64,000 nucleotides of DNA from Nageia nagi (taxonomy: Eukaryota; Pinophyta). This document shows positions 10,411 to 22,640 of the stretch, piece after piece. Every line of letters begins with the position of its first letter. Position 1 is the first letter of the stretch. A model generated the notes under the pieces. The model made no database searches and was not told where the DNA came from. It was given only the letters and a program-made list of their open reading frames with translations. Where the stretch lies: positions 150,412,001-150,476,000 of the forward strand of contig JBITNC010000001.1 of the NCBI GenBank assembly GCA_050084985.1, read 5' to 3'. Position numbers and translations under genes: made by a program.

Positions 10411-11671
10411 TGCCTTCACCTGAGGTGTTGGCATTTTTCTCACAACTCCAGGGTAGGAAAGAAAAACACACCAACACCACACATGTAAAGATCTTCAGTG
10501 CAATGCTCTCTATACTTATGGAAGGAACCTCCACAACAATTCTCTACTTGTGGAAGGAACCTTGGAACAATACTGTCCATATTCATTAAAAGACCCTTGG
10601 GTGCATTGTACTCCATGCTCATGGAGTGAACTTTGGATGCAGTGCTCTTCACACTTGTGGGAGGAACCTTATATGCAATGCCCATGCCCATGGATGAACC
10701 TCAATGTCCTCCACAGTTTCAGAAGGAAACTCAAAAGCATTGTCCTCTCTTCTCATAGGAGGTACCTATTAATGATTTTTATCATATGTTTCTTCACCTA
10801 TGGCATTGCTGTCCTTTAAACTACAAGGTACAACTGGGCCTATCAGAATAACTATGGGATTCCTTACCTCTCATTAAAGGAATGAAGATTGGTAAGTGTG
10901 ATGTAATTCTGATTCCTGATGATTCAGACTATGTCCATCAAAGCAAGAAGACGAATCCTCCGAAGAAACCTTGTTACAACAAACCTCATGACTGGTATCT
11001 ATGTAGTCCACCTCAACAATGGAAGGAATAACTGGATTGGAGGAGAAAACACCATCACTTCTACACCACAAAAAAAGATCAAAAGAAGGTGCCTAGTAGA
11101 CAAAGTTCTCATAATCCCCATGATAACCATCATAAGGAGGAATCATCAAAATTAGAATCAGAATGACTACCACAACATAACTTGTCTGAAAAGTAAATTG
11201 AGTATCCTCAACCTCACTTTCATAACCATTCGAAGAGATGAAATAATCAATCTCATGGTTTGTCTGAATCATTTAGCCCATAAAGGATCTTCAAGTGGCC
11301 TCATAATTGTTTGGTTGTTCTCATTCCTTTACACACTACTTAGAGCTTCTTTAAAAGGTTGTATTAGGGAAACAATTAACCATCCACTACACTCCTCTGC
11401 GTGTAGCCATGCTACAATATCATAATTTCAAATGTCCCTATTAATACGCCATGATCATTAAGGAAGTCAATTATGTGTTCCTCCATTCTTGATGGTTATG
11501 TTCTCTTGCTAATTTAATGTGTAAAACCTCCACTTTATCCTCCAACTAAGACAATGAAGGGAAAGATACCCCACCAATGTGAAGAGCTCAAACATATACA
11601 TGACTTGCGATTTAGCCAAGAATGCTTACTCATTGAAAAGATATGGCCTCTGGAAGTTTGCATCAAAAAGG
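10411..11671. other. Unrecognised sequence with degenerate repeats
   Basis: No confident gene. The first part carries the degenerate repeat listed at 10490-10770. The stretch 10910-11160 reads on + as a charged, His- and Lys-rich frame with few stops, and on - as an acidic one, but I recognise no family. The right end touches the target-site duplication of the next solo LTR. Confidence 0.35.
10490..10770. repeat. Degenerate tandem repeat of about 40 bp
   Basis: The words GGAACCTT, GCAATGCTCTC and CTCATGGAGTGAA or CTTATGGAAGGAA recur about every 38-44 bp at least six times. On the - strand the open frame 10440-10691 reads the repeats as loosely similar 13-14-residue units, such as HSMSMEYNAPKG and MNMDSIVPRF. 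It may be a minisatellite or a decayed repeat protein; function unknown. Confidence 0.6.
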
Positions 11672-11718
11672 TGTTGGCCATATTCTTGTATTGGTGTTTT
11701 CGTTGTTGTCAAAAGATG

Positions 11719-12275
11719 CCTTATGCAGAGTAAGAAAGAAGTTATGTGTTGAAAACTAGGCTTATGCGATGGAAAAAAGGTTTATGCGGTGAAAACAACC
11801 CTTATGCGGTAGAGACAGGCTTGTGCGGACAAAGAACGAGATGTGGTAAATAGGCTTATGCGGTGGGAAACAATGTTATGTGGAAGATACAAGGCTTGTG
11901 TGGTCAGAAATGATGTTATGCGGACTATTATAGGTTTATGCGGTAGACTCCAGTCTTATGTATAGACTTATGCGAACAATTGAGGCCTTATGCGGACGAG
12001 CAAAGCCTTGTGTGGTGATGAAAGTGCTTTTGCGGAAGAGAAAGGGCTTATGTGGTGAATCACATGCTTATGCAGAGTAGCAAGCCCATGCAGAAAAGAC
12101 CTTATACGATTAGTTACATGCTTGTACGGAAAAAAAGGCCCTTATGTGGAGAAGCTAGGCCTTATGCGGTGAGGATTGGTGTTATGTGGAGAAGCTAGGC
12201 CTTATGCTGTTAAGACTAGAGTTATGTGGAGAAGCTAGGCCTTATGCGGTGAGGACTAGTGTTGTGCGGAAAGTC
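11719..12275. repeat. 20-bp tandem array, about 27 copies
   Basis: Units of 20 bp begin TTATGCGG (variants TTGTGCGG, TTATGTGG) followed by a variable A/G-rich dozen bases ending in GGC, GCC or TG. The last copies form a higher-order 40-bp unit (12142, 12182, 12222 begin TTATGTGGAGAAGCTAGGCC). A few units are shortened to about 12-15 bp. It lies between the LTR start and the TATA box, so it is in U3. Confidence 0.9.
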
Positions 12276-12441
12276 TGGAAGTCAACAAGTTTAAGCACCG
12301 ACATGCATGTAGTTAGTCCGGATCGTGAGATAAGGTGTCAACAATCGTGTAGGGAGCTTGAACAGCACTTCATGTTAACATTACAGTTCAGGGAAGCTGA
12401 AGGGACGTACAAGTGTATATTCTGCTATTGATATTCCAATC

Positions 12442-12449
12442 TATAAAAG
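12442..12449 (+). promoter_or_regulatory. TATA box of the second solo LTR
   Basis: TATAAAAG lies about 165 bp after the end of the 20-bp array, in the expected U3 position. Confidence 0.5.
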
Positions 12450-13174
12450 ATATTTGGATTGTTCATACTGCATGTTGAGTTTACGGTTATAAGTTGCAGT
12501 TACAGGGGTTGTGGATTGGGATTCAGATCGTTAAGGAAGATGAATGAGTAACTGAAGTCGTATGGTGTTCCAAGAAGATAAACAAACTTGTAATGAAAAT
12601 AAAATTGGGAACCTTGAGTGATGGAGAGATGCTGGAGTTGAATGTGATTGTGTGAGCAAACTGCCATTGAAGAACAAATTGTCACAAATTGACATTGTGG
12701 GCAGAATAGAGGCTATGAGGATTGATTGCATATTTCTAACAGAGATAGCCAGGAGTGAAAAATGCTGAGCTAGACCAGTGAGGGTCTTCTGTAACAGAAT
12801 TGGCAAGTTTGCCAAAAATGTCGCTTCTGTAATTTGTCAAGTTGGTGCTTGGCCAAGGGGGTTGGTGCTCCTTTCAGTTGCTGCTAATAAACTAGGGGTT
12901 GGTGTTCCTTTCGGTTGATGCCGGTAAATTGGTTGTAAAGTTGATGCTTTGATTTGGCTGAATTTGGATGGGAGTCCAAGCAGTCTTACCTGGAGATGTA
13001 GCCACATTGGTGAATTTCAGTATATTCTATGCTATGTGATGCATTCTTATGGTATATGTTCTAGTTGTTTTAAACAAGTACTATCTTCTTTAAAGGATAA
13101 AGTTAAAGAACTAAGTTTTAATCCTTTGCATCGATTCACCCCCCTCTCAGTGTCACTTGGAGAACAACAAAAGG

Positions 13175-14400
13175 GACAAAAGGAGAGATTTCCTATTTCG
13201 CTGTCATTTGGCCACAGATTGACTGTGATGTTGAGTGTGAAAATTCAAAATTTCTCTATATCTTCAACTAGAATCCCAAGAGACCACTAAATTTGCAATA
13301 AATAGTCAAATCAACTCCAAGCAGACTGAAATTGGGACTACAGACTCCTTATATTATTTTCCAACAAGCATGCAAAAGCTTCAACAGATTCTGGACATTA
13401 TCACGATATGAGCAGTCCTCAAAACTAGGGTTCCTAATCATGGTCAACTTGCAGCATATTTGTACAAAAATGCAACCTGCAGATATCCAAAATCAATTGT
13501 TAATCGCACCTAAAATCAATAAGCCATTGAGAAATGTTAAAATTTTGAAGAGTCTCCTCTCAACGAGCTTGATGGGACACAACTACAGAGATTGGAAGGA
13601 GGAGCTGCACTTGAGCACCATAGAAATCTTTACCGATTAATGATAGAATATACTGTGGTTTTGATACCTCGTAGAAATTTGAGGTAGTCCCAAAATCATT
13701 TAACCACAATCTTTCTACACAACTAATAATATTGGGATGTAATATCCACTAAGCCTAAAGAGAGATTATACACTCGCAAAAATAAACAGAAAAACACCAT
13801 GCAAGATGACAACAGTTCCATAACAATGAAGAAGTTAGTATAAAGATGCTGAAATTTAGGGATCTTAAGATTCTTGCAAGTTGGATGTTAAATTGGGAAA
13901 ATAGGCTTTCTATTTATGGTCCCAATTGATGTCAATTTATCTAGAACATCTGAAGGTGGACCATAATAAATTGACATGACTTGTAATATATAGTAATAAA
14001 ATTATTGTATAATATTGGCCTCTTTCAGAGGCATGTGGATAGTAGCCCACTAACAAAATCATAAATCTCAAAGAAGGTTAACCTTCAATAAGGACTGCAC
14101 AACAATGCAGTCTTCTAGACACTATTACAACTCAATATGTTCAAAACCTCAAATAATTTCATCAACTTTCCAATTTTAATTTCAAATTAGTGCTGCTATT
14201 CCTAATTGGAATTTGTTTGCTTCACTGTTTAAAAATTAATGCCGGTTCATTTTTGTGCTACAATTTGATATCCCATTTGATAAAAATGTGCACCATTGTA
14301 TTGAAGGTAATTGTTATGGATGTATATATGTGAGGGTTTGTTCCAGCTGAACTTTTCCATCTTCTGACATGAATGGAAGTTGATGTCTATTACACACCAT
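13175..14400. other. AT-rich stretch, possible copia gag trace
   Basis: The frame 13332-13640 on + has a segment HNYRDWKEELHLS that resembles the NYxxW motif of copia gag (UBN2-like) proteins, but nothing else supports it. An inverted repeat ATGTCAATTTAT (13929-13940) pairs with ATAAATTGACAT (13966-13977), and the flanking GGTCC and GGACC words extend the stem. I see no other feature. Confidence 0.3.
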
Positions 14401-14898
14401 AGAATTAAAAAACTCCATTTAAACATGTATTTTCACAGTCCCGTATTTAACCATATTTTAAAAATACTTACCTTCTATAGTATTTTTTTGCATTTTTTCC
14501 CCGTTTTTCCCATATTTTTTCTACTGTCTTTGACGTATTTTCCGTATTTAGCCTTGGGCCATATTTTCAAAAAACCGTATTTTTATTCTATGTTACACAC
14601 AACTAAATATTTTACATGTGGAACAGGAAGCTATTTGAATTTGTGTACTTCGAAGTAACTATCATTATTGAAAGGTATCTGATCAGACATCTTTGTGTTC
14701 TTTGACTCCTTTGCTTGAAACAGCCAGACAGTTTAGTGACCCCTAAAATTGGATTCCTGGATTCTGGCAACCTGACTATGTGCATTTGCCATTAACTGTG
14801 TGAAGGTGGCATTCAGCTTATCTATAAATGGAGCTAGCTTTTTCTTTTAACCTACTGGCTCTAGGTACGGGTTTCAAGTTATTCAGTTTTGCAGTTTG
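14401..14898. other. Pyrimidine-rich stretch with recurring CCGTATTT words
   Basis: Between 14440 and 14585 CCGTATTT and CCATATTTT recur several times in a T- and C-rich strand (14441, 14538 and 14575 among others). No gene is recognised. The 92-codon open frame across it is low-complexity. Confidence 0.4.
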
Positions 14899-14969
14899 CT
14901 GAAGCTCTCATTTGCAAAAATTGTGATGTACCAATCACTCGTAGAAAGAAGAGAATGTCAATAAGTGAC
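14899..14969 (+). pseudogene. Possible isolated exon remnant (unknown gene)
   Basis: After a pyrimidine-rich stretch and a TTTTGCAG acceptor, an open segment reads EALICKNCDVPITRRKK and is followed by an ACAG/GT-type donor. The Cys-x2-Cys with a following basic run hints at a zinc-binding exon; plant CULT-domain proteins have a loosely similar CxxC block, but no second matching exon was found nearby. It could equally be chance. Read as a hint only. Confidence 0.2.
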
Positions 14970-17470
14970 ACAGGTGGTCTGTAAATTTGCATTTTTAGAC
15001 AGAAGCCTCTAATATGAGCTGATGCCACATTTGATTGGTATGTATGATTTTGTATACAACATTTATGTAGATATTCTCATTGTTTGATGCATAAGCAGGA
15101 TGACCTTTTTTGTCTATTTGTGTTTATCCTAATTGCAAATGCTGAAGATCAAGAGCACGTTTCACACCTGATATTGTTCCTAGCTTCAAAGTGATTAGAT
15201 GCCAGGAATCATATCTGAGCTAAGATTCAGTATGTCCAAGGGTGGAATCTCTATCCAGTGTTCTCCAATCTTCAAGGAAAAGAAGAGAAAGCTTATTTGT
15301 TCATTCTTTTTTTTACAGTTAAGTCGGTGTAACAAATGAGATCGATAGTAGCATATAATATTATAAACATATGTAAGGCTCAGGGGTCTCTTAAACTTTA
15401 TCATAGATTCATTTATTGATGCTCAATGAGTGCACAAGTTCCTTTGCAGCATGATACTTGAAATGGACTGTTCATACAGTTTAGGATTGTTTGGATGCAA
15501 TTGTGGTAGGATTCTTTGACCGTACCTTTGGAATCTTATATTTTGAAAAATATACATGCTCAAGAAATATCGATCATAATAGCAATATATGCATGCCATT
15601 AGGAGGCTTTACATTTCAAATTAGAGAGCCAAGAGTGTTTAATTTTTTTAGTCTGGATTGGTCAATGCATTAGATAATTATATCATATATATTGGATTTA
15701 TATCACATACTAAAGAATGGTATATGGGCTTGTAGAACATAGCCTTTTGTTGATTGATTTAAAAGAAAAAGTGAATGAGCGGTATTTTCACCTCCATAGT
15801 TATATATATATTCAACGAGGAGCAGTTATTTCGTAAAGAAATTATAATTGGTTGGAATTAACCAGACTAATTTAATCATCTTTAAACATAAAGCAAAGAA
15901 GCATAAAAGTTTTCCATAATGGGTGCATGAACCATTTCAACCTTTACAAGTCATTTGAAAATCATTAAGGTGATATCATGTGTGTTTATTGTGTGACCTT
16001 TATCCTCTTTTAACTAACTTCGGTATTGTGTAGCTTGAACTCATGTAGTTTTGAATCTGAAACCTATGGAGGCTATGTTTTGCATTGTACATCTCCAGTT
16101 TTCGCTTTATTTTGCTCTGTTTACTTCATATGACATTGATTCATCACTTTTTCACTTGAATAGTGCAATGGCCGTACTACTTACCAGCGTTGTATAACCC
16201 TCTCTGCAATGGTGGAATTTGAATGAGATAATTTACAATTTTTTTAGCTTCAAATTAAATAAAAAAAGCCATCCCATAGTCATTATATTGTAGGTACTTG
16301 TATTTCAGAAATGGTCAAAATGGATTTGGAAGGCATGTCACTCAAGTTAGAATCTTGAATCCTTACAGTTGCAAGAGCAAATTGATTAGATCAATCATCA
16401 CTTGGAAATTGGAATCTTTTGCATCAGCTAGTTGATCATAGTAATAAGAAATTGGGTAAATGTTGATATTTGTAAGATCATCTTCAGTCAAATACTACCA
16501 CTGTACTAGTGCTGTTTTCTTACCACGTCGTTTTCTTACAACATCGAAGTAGCTTGTCATTGACCGGTAACTTTTCTTACACCTCTCTTACCCTTTTTCA
16601 CCTTTGCAAAATGAAAATAGCATTCCGAGTTATATAATTAGAAATAAATATCTTGAAGACCTATAACCCTTGCATTCTCTTCTGATTTTATAAATAATTT
16701 TTATTTTGTCAACTATATTTTATCTTTTCCAATAATATTAAAATATAACAATGTTTCTTTAATTGTTAATAAAAAATAAAAAATATTAAAATAAAGAATC
16801 TAGATACATCATAAATAAATTGATTATTATCATTATAGTCAAATGCATCCATCCAGCCATTGTTAAAAGTCCTTATTACCCTCCATAATTAAATTAATTA
16901 TTACCATTATACTCAAATAAGTCCATCCATTCAACCATGGTTTAAAAGCTTTTATTAACCCATTTGTCAAATATCCTATTATCTTTCAAGTCTTTTGTCT
17001 TTTCTAATAATGTGAAAATAAAACAATGTTTCCTTAAATAGACTATGAATGTGTGGATTAAAATGGTTTTGTCAGTAGGTTGTTCTGAAGCTCTATTTTG
17101 CTATCTTGGCTTCTGGTTGGTTGTACCAAAGTAGATAATATTAATATCAATCATATTTTGAAATCTCTTTTGTTCAGCTTTGGGATCTAGCAAAATCTGC
17201 ATTTTTTACCCTTATACAAAACTGTTGTTCTTGTAAACAAATAGAAGTTAAAAAATATAATACATGATAAGAAAAAGAAGTTAGATTAACAATAGTAAAT
17301 TGGTAAGCATCAACTTTCCATCCAATTTTTCAAAATAATGCTAAGATTATTACTATTATATGCATATACTTCAATTCGGCCATGGTTCAAAGTTGTTATT
17401 AGTCCTCATTCCTTGATGAAGAATATGCATGTAAATCCCACTTAATGAAGTATATTGTTCCATGTGTTCA
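14970..17470. other. AT-rich sequence without recognised genes
   Basis: Open frames at 15195-15404 (-) and 15491-15673 (+) have no motif I recognise. At 16815-16960 two diverged copies of a ~75-bp block (ATTATTACCATTATA, then CCATCCA, then TTAAAAG, then TTATTA) stand in tandem, and a third, weaker copy is at 17335-17405, so an old repeat is present. Confidence 0.4.
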
Positions 17471-18184
17471 TGATCCATAATCATTAGATGCTTATAGCAT
17501 ATTTGGATTCTCACTTATAGATTTGAACGAAAAAACATTCACTATTATGAAACCTATCAAATTGCATATAAATTTGAAATTGCATAATTTAAAATTACAA
17601 ATTAACAATCCCAATCACACATAGCAAGATCAACACAATTATTTACCCTAGTTCATCCAATGTGGGCTAATTCAACATGGAATTAGTCTTCTTTTCTCAT
17701 TTTCTATGGACATTACTATATTACATGCATATAGAGAAATACCATCAAAATGACAATACCATCTTCTACAACACTTTTGCAATCTTCTATAGGAAAAACA
17801 ACTTTAGAACTACAAAAATTCTAGAATGACTGTCTTTTTTTAAATCTTTACAATCTCAAAAATCATAAAACTTTAAGCTAAGATTGAAGAATCAAGAGAG
17901 TAGCACATCCTTTAATAGGCTTGGAAATGTCTTCAAGATGGTGTTTGATGATCCTCAACCGTTCAACTACCTAAATTATCGATGCCTTTTCAACTTCCAT
18001 TGCTAACTCATCAAAACACAAACTATTAACAACTTGAAATGCAATAGACTTAGGCTGTTAATGAAATGGTTTTTGTCATCAATCACCTTCAGATTTTAGT
18101 CTTCGGTTAATCTCCAAGCACAGGTACCTTTAGGATGAGTATTACTCTTACAGAGATCAACTTGATACGATCCAACTTGGATCA
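17471..18184 (-). repeat. Element 1 3' LTR
   Basis: Aligns from TGATCCATAATCATTAGATG to CCAACTTGGATCA with the copy at 22786-23519; shared blocks include TTATAGCATAT and GAGATCAACTTGA. The two copies differ at many positions, showing an old insertion. Confidence 0.88.
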
Positions 18185-18200
18185 CACCTACCCAGTGAGA
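18185..18200 (-). promoter_or_regulatory. Polypurine tract region, element 1
   Basis: The - strand reads CTGGGTAGGTG just before the 3' LTR, a weakened polypurine tract in the correct place for plus-strand priming. Confidence 0.5.
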
Positions 18201-18415
18201 AAGCATTTGATCCTACAAATGCATAGATGAGGATACAACTCCTCAACCTTGGACTTGTCCATCCACTTGACTTTATTAGGCTTTTGTCCTTTCAATCTAA
18301 CCAACCATAGGTATGTCTCACCTCTTCTTGTAGCATGAACCTCCTTTTGCAATATGAAATCTTCCTTGAGTTCATCCATAGTATTAGGAGCTAAGTCATT
18401 AAGAGATGGCAAAAT
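18188..18415 (-). pseudogene. Element 1 chromodomain-like tail
   Basis: The frame reads LQKEVHATRRGETYLWLVRL, then KVKWMDKSKVEELYPHL, a chromodomain-like module at the integrase C-terminus, close to the polypurine tract and LTR. Such tails direct insertion in chromoviruses; here the aromatic cage residues are not clear, so the term like is intended. Confidence 0.6.
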
Positions 18416-19700
18416 CTAATATGAACCTCCTTCATCTTCAGTCAACATAGATGGCTCATACAATTTCAAATGTTCCACATTCACTACTGAATAAATGTTC
18501 ATATACACCAGTAGATTCAATCTAAAAGTATTCTTACTTATTTGTTCCATAATCTCAAATGGTCCATACCTTATCGGTTTCAACTTCTTGGCTGGTCCTT
18601 GCAACCTCTCCTTAATAAGATGCAACCAAACATGGTCTTCCACATGAAGCTTATGGTCAACTCGATGCTTGTCATGTCTCAACTTGTACTTGGCTTGGCT
18701 TATCTTAAGTTGTTTTTAGATTTTCAAATGAATTTGCCTAATCTTTACAACAAACCTTTCAACTTGTTTTTCTTATTTCTCAAGTGAATTTGCCTAATCT
18801 TTTTACTATCCAAACACATAATCAAAAGGTGATGGTGGTAAATAATCAAAATAAGTCTAAAAAAACTCTTATTAGTGGAAGAATGAATTGCCCTATTGTA
18901 TGAATGTTGGATATATTCAAGATGTTCATACTAAGATTTAAAATGCTTACCATAATAACCCCTTAACAGTTGAACCACTGTTCTATTCACCACCTTGGTT
19001 TGTCCATTCATTTGAGGATGAAAGGCAATACTCCTCTTCAAATTTGTATCCATTTTTTCTCACAAACATATCCAAAATTTACCCAAAAATCTACTCTCTA
19101 TTTGAAAGAATAGAAGTAGTTAATCCAAAATGAACCCAAATATGAGAAAAGAACAAATTTGTAGCATCTTATCCCGTTATAGTCTTCTTACATGAAATCA
19201 AAGCACACATCTTGCTGAATCCATCCACAACAACAAATAGATAGTTATGACCTTTTTTTGTCATAGGCAATCCTCCCACAAAATCCATTGAGATACACTC
19301 CCATGGACGTGAAAGTACTGGAAGTGGCTGATACAAATCCAAATTTCCTGTTACTTGGCTTACTAGTGCAATATAAAGAACACCCCCTTATGTACTTGGT
19401 AACTTGATCTTGCATCTTTGACCAATATACATACCTTCTTTTTAACCTCAAAATGTTCCACAATCTTTGAAGTATGTGCTTCTCTAATAAGTCAAATAAT
19501 TTCACCTATAGGTACACATAATGCATTAAAATGATAAAGAAGTCCATTTTGCAAATGAAAATCATTCAAGCCCTCATACTTGAACCTAGATGAAGATAAT
19601 TGCTCATACACCTATTTGAAGTTAGGATCTTGCATATATGCCTCTGAAAATGACTTAGAAAGAAAATGAAGAGATTTCAACACTGAGAGGAAATTTATTA
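18416..19700 (-). pseudogene. Element 1 integrase
   Basis: The H2C2 zinc-binding region is at about 19370-19500, with YWSKMQDQVTKYIRGC visible and the second part altered. The start of the catalytic core (block around MGVYLNGFCG, corresponding to SMDFIGGLP) is at about 19260-19300. The core continues in several frames to 18800. The C-terminal frame 18416-18682 has VDHKLHVEDHVWLHLIKERL, GPAKKLKPIRYGPFEI and YSVVNVEHLKLYEPSM, a well-preserved gypsy integrase C-terminus. Integrase inserts the DNA copy in the host genome. Stops make it dead. Confidence 0.85.
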
Positions 19701-19829
19701 GCCCCTGTTTGTACACTGTTAACAATCTAAAATCAATGTTGCACGTTGCTGGAAGCATGGATTTTACAGGTACAAGTGGTCTAGAAAGGATATTAACAAC
19801 CTTATTTTGTGTTCATTTCTTATATTTGA

Positions 19830-20985
19830 TCACAAGATGAAATTATTACAAAAAATCCATCCATCTATGGTGTCTAGTTTGTTACAATTTTGATTGAGTT
19901 TGTAAATACTTTAATGGTTTATGATCAATATGAATGTTTCTTTTTCTATTAAGTGACGTTTCCACTTTTTAATAGCTTGAACCAATGCATACATTTCCTT
20001 ATCATAAGTAGGATAATTCAAAATGCCCCCATTAAAATTTTTGTAATGATAGCAAATTGGTTTACCTTCTTGTAACAAAATGACTCCTTATAGCATAGTC
20101 ACTTGCATCAGTCTCAACTTCGAATGGATTTTACAAATCAAAAAGTGCAAGCATAGGTGCACTAATAATCTTTTGCTTCAAGGTATCAACATATATTTGT
20201 TGTTGCTTTCCCTATTGGAAAATTTGCCTCTTGCCTGTTGCATTATGTCAAGATGATGTAGTATGAGAAAAATCAATAATAAATTACTCAAATATTGGAT
20301 AACACCTAAGAAACTCCTCACTTCAATTACATTAGTTAGCTTTGGCCAATCTATTATAGCACTTACTTTACTAGGATCTATCTTAAGTTTTTCATAACCA
20401 ATAACATGACCCACATATACCAAAGACTCTTTATCAAACTCACATTTAGACATTTTCAACAACATTTCCCTATGCAAAGCTTGAAACACTTGTCTAAGAT
20501 GTACATGTTCTTCCCAAGTATAACTATAAACAAGATTATCATCCCAAGTATATAACAATAAAAGAATCAATAAATGGATGAAACACATCATTCATCACCC
20601 TCATAACCAAATGGCAAAATAAGCCACTCAAATAGGCCTTATCTTGTCTTGAAAGCGATTTTCCAAATGTCCTCCTCCTTCATTCGAAAAATCTTGCCCC
20701 TTGCAACTGATCCAAAAGATCATCTATCCGAGGTAAAGAATAATGATTTTTGATGATGATTTTGTTAAGTGTTTTGTAGTCAATACACATTATCTAAGTC
20801 TAATCCTTTTTGGGAATAAAAACAATAGGTGACCCACATGGAGATGTACTTAGTCTGATCACATCTAGATATACTAACTCTTGAATTTGTCTCTTTATCT
20901 CTTCTTGCTCCAAAACTGATTACCGATACAAAGCTATGTTGGGCAATGAAGCATCAGGTAACAACTAAATATCATGTTGAATATG
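19830..20985 (-). pseudogene. Element 1 reverse transcriptase and RNase H
   Basis: Recognisable RT blocks on - are CGSPIVFIPKKD (20830), [18 protein letters not shown] (20700-20750), then a direct jump to the block that normally lies about 15 residues further on, so part of the palm is deleted. The catalytic YxDD box reads YTWDDNLVYS (about 20540), with the two Asp kept. The open frame 20178-20591 holds the thumb and connection (SKCEF, GHVIGYEKLKIDPSKV, RSFLGVIQYL). RNase H follows with FEVETDASDYAI (about 20110) and IHIDHKPLKYLQ (about 19925). Multiple stops. Confidence 0.85.
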
Positions 20986-21600
20986 TCATATAGGAGGTAA
21001 TCCTTTGTGGCTCTGTAAATAAGTCAATAAACTCCCGGACCAATTTTTGCATCTGTTCTTCCCTTTTGCACATTGTAACAACCTAAAATAAGTGTTGCAT
21101 GTTCTTGACATCATGAGATTCACCTCACTAGAAGCTTCAATTTTCACCATTATTAACACAAACTTTTTAGGAGCATTTACAAAGCATTTTACCTGATTGG
21201 TAGTGATCAAAGGTAGCTTTTTCCTACTGTTATGTGCACTAGTTAGAAATACCTTTCCATCTTTCACCAATCTCATCTTGTTTAGTTTTTGGCAATAAAT
21301 ATCATCTTTGTCCCACATATAAAGGTTACCAAGAATAACATCACAAATATTTAAAGGAACAACATCAACCACAACTTCATCAATGTACTTTGCACAAATA
21401 CCAAATTTCAACTTACATTGTTTAGTGACTTGCAAACTAGCATTGCAATGCACCTAACCTAAAGGATATGGATTTGGATGGTTGAAAGTTTTCAATCTCA
21501 AATTACTTACCATAGATTCTAAAATCAAATTTTCTTGAGAACTCAGATGAACAATACAATCCACTCTTGTTTTCTTAATTTGGATTTTTAGGTGGAATAA
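20986..21600 (-). pseudogene. Element 1 aspartic protease region
   Basis: The segment VDCIVHLSSQENLI (near 21540-21570) stands at the active site, where DTG or DLS would be expected, so the catalytic Asp is replaced by His. Downstream is the long open frame 20986-21453 with CKLKFGICAKYIDEVVVDVV and ICDVILGNLYMWDKDDIY, the C-terminal part of gypsy retropepsins. The frame goes on into the linker before the RT. Non-functional by active-site loss and stops. Confidence 0.8.
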
Positions 21601-21649
21601 ACAAATTCTTTATTCTTCAATATCTTGATATTCTTCAACCTTTTGAATA

Positions 21650-22640
21650 GCTATACAATTTAATTTCTTATCAACATCTTAACTTCCCTCAACATCCTCA
21701 CATTTAAGAACCATAACATTAGTTTTCTCCTTATTATTTTTCTTATATAGACATAATTCCAGATGAAGCTTTCAACATTTATCATCAATATGGCCATCTT
21801 TAGCATAATAACTATAATGCTTATTATCACCTTATTTCTTTGAAATATTAATGGTCTTAATTTCTTGCTTACCTTTATCTTGTCCTCCCTTAGAATTAGA
21901 AATCTTTTTGGATTCATCCTATTGTTTCCTTGCTTTACCATACTCCTCTAAATATTGCGCTTACACACAAACTTAATCGAGATTAGTAGGATCAAACAAC
22001 ATGATAGTCTTTTGCAAATGACTATGTAAACCTCCAATGTACTTCATTAAAGTTTGAGGATCTTTTACTGAAACTCCAAGCAAAGTTGTTTGTTTTCTAA
22101 ATTTTGTAATGTATTCTTGAACCATTTTTCCTCTTTGTTGCCTAAAGAATTGCCATTTCATTAATTGTTTATTATGATGTCAGATAAAATTGATCTCTTA
22201 ACAAGTTCTTAAATTCAAGCCAAGAAGATACTTCCAATAAGTGTTCATGACTAATAGTTTTTACATGGCTTTTCCACCAAACTAAAGCATATCTACTTAG
22301 ACTTTATCAACATCATTTACAACACCATAAATTTGAAAATAAACCTCTAATTGTTTCAAACAATTGTTCAAGTTTTTCATATCAACCTCTCCACCAAATG
22401 TAGTAGTATCCACTTTAGCCTCCATTTTGAATGGAACTTGATTTGATGAAGATGATGAATCAAGTCCTCCAACTTCATTTTGTTGCCTCTAATTGACATT
22501 TACATTTGCTCCAGCAGCCAACAACTCAACCAAATGAGCCAAATGATTCTCCATTTTTGAAAATCTCCTTTTAAAATTGACATTTGACATGGTACGAACA
22601 ACAGAATGTTGCTCCTTCCAATCATCCATTTAAGTCACTC
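21650..22640 (-). pseudogene. Element 1 gag remnant
   Basis: Capsid-type gag of gypsy elements. From the right, a start region with MENHLAHLVELLAAG, a segment FGGKAM that replaces the usual WW box, then WQFFRQQRGKMVQEYITKF and LMKYIGGLHSHL (open frame 21973-22161), which match the retrotransposon gag fold. Near 21770-21800 a zinc knuckle is still legible (YAKDGHIDDKC), with the first cysteines lost. Several stops and a frameshift split it. It would have formed the element's particle. Confidence 0.8.

Larger units (their letters stand above)
11672..13169 (+). mobile_element. Solo LTR with 5-bp target-site duplication AAAGG
   Basis: The unit starts TGTTGGCCATATTC and ends GAGAACAACA, giving TGTTG/CAACA inverted termini. 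AAAGG flanks it on both sides (11667-11671 and 13170-13174). It is 1,498 bp long and contains no coding domain. The left part is a 20-bp tandem array, followed by a TATAAAAG box at 12442-12449. The part after 12830 has a further duplicated GGGTTGGTGCTCCTTTC-type block at a ~49-bp spacing. The TGTTG termini are typical of copia LTRs, but no internal region is left to prove the family. Confidence 0.8.

Noticed and set aside
11719-12275. Regular short repeats reminiscent of a CRISPR array
   Set aside because: The conserved part is only about 8 bp, spacing is 20 bp with no unique spacers, and the array lies in a plant LTR with a target-site duplication.
14899-14969. Naming a cereblon/CULT-type host gene
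   Set aside because: Only a single CxxC with basic residues is seen and no second exon or the typical downstream motifs were found.
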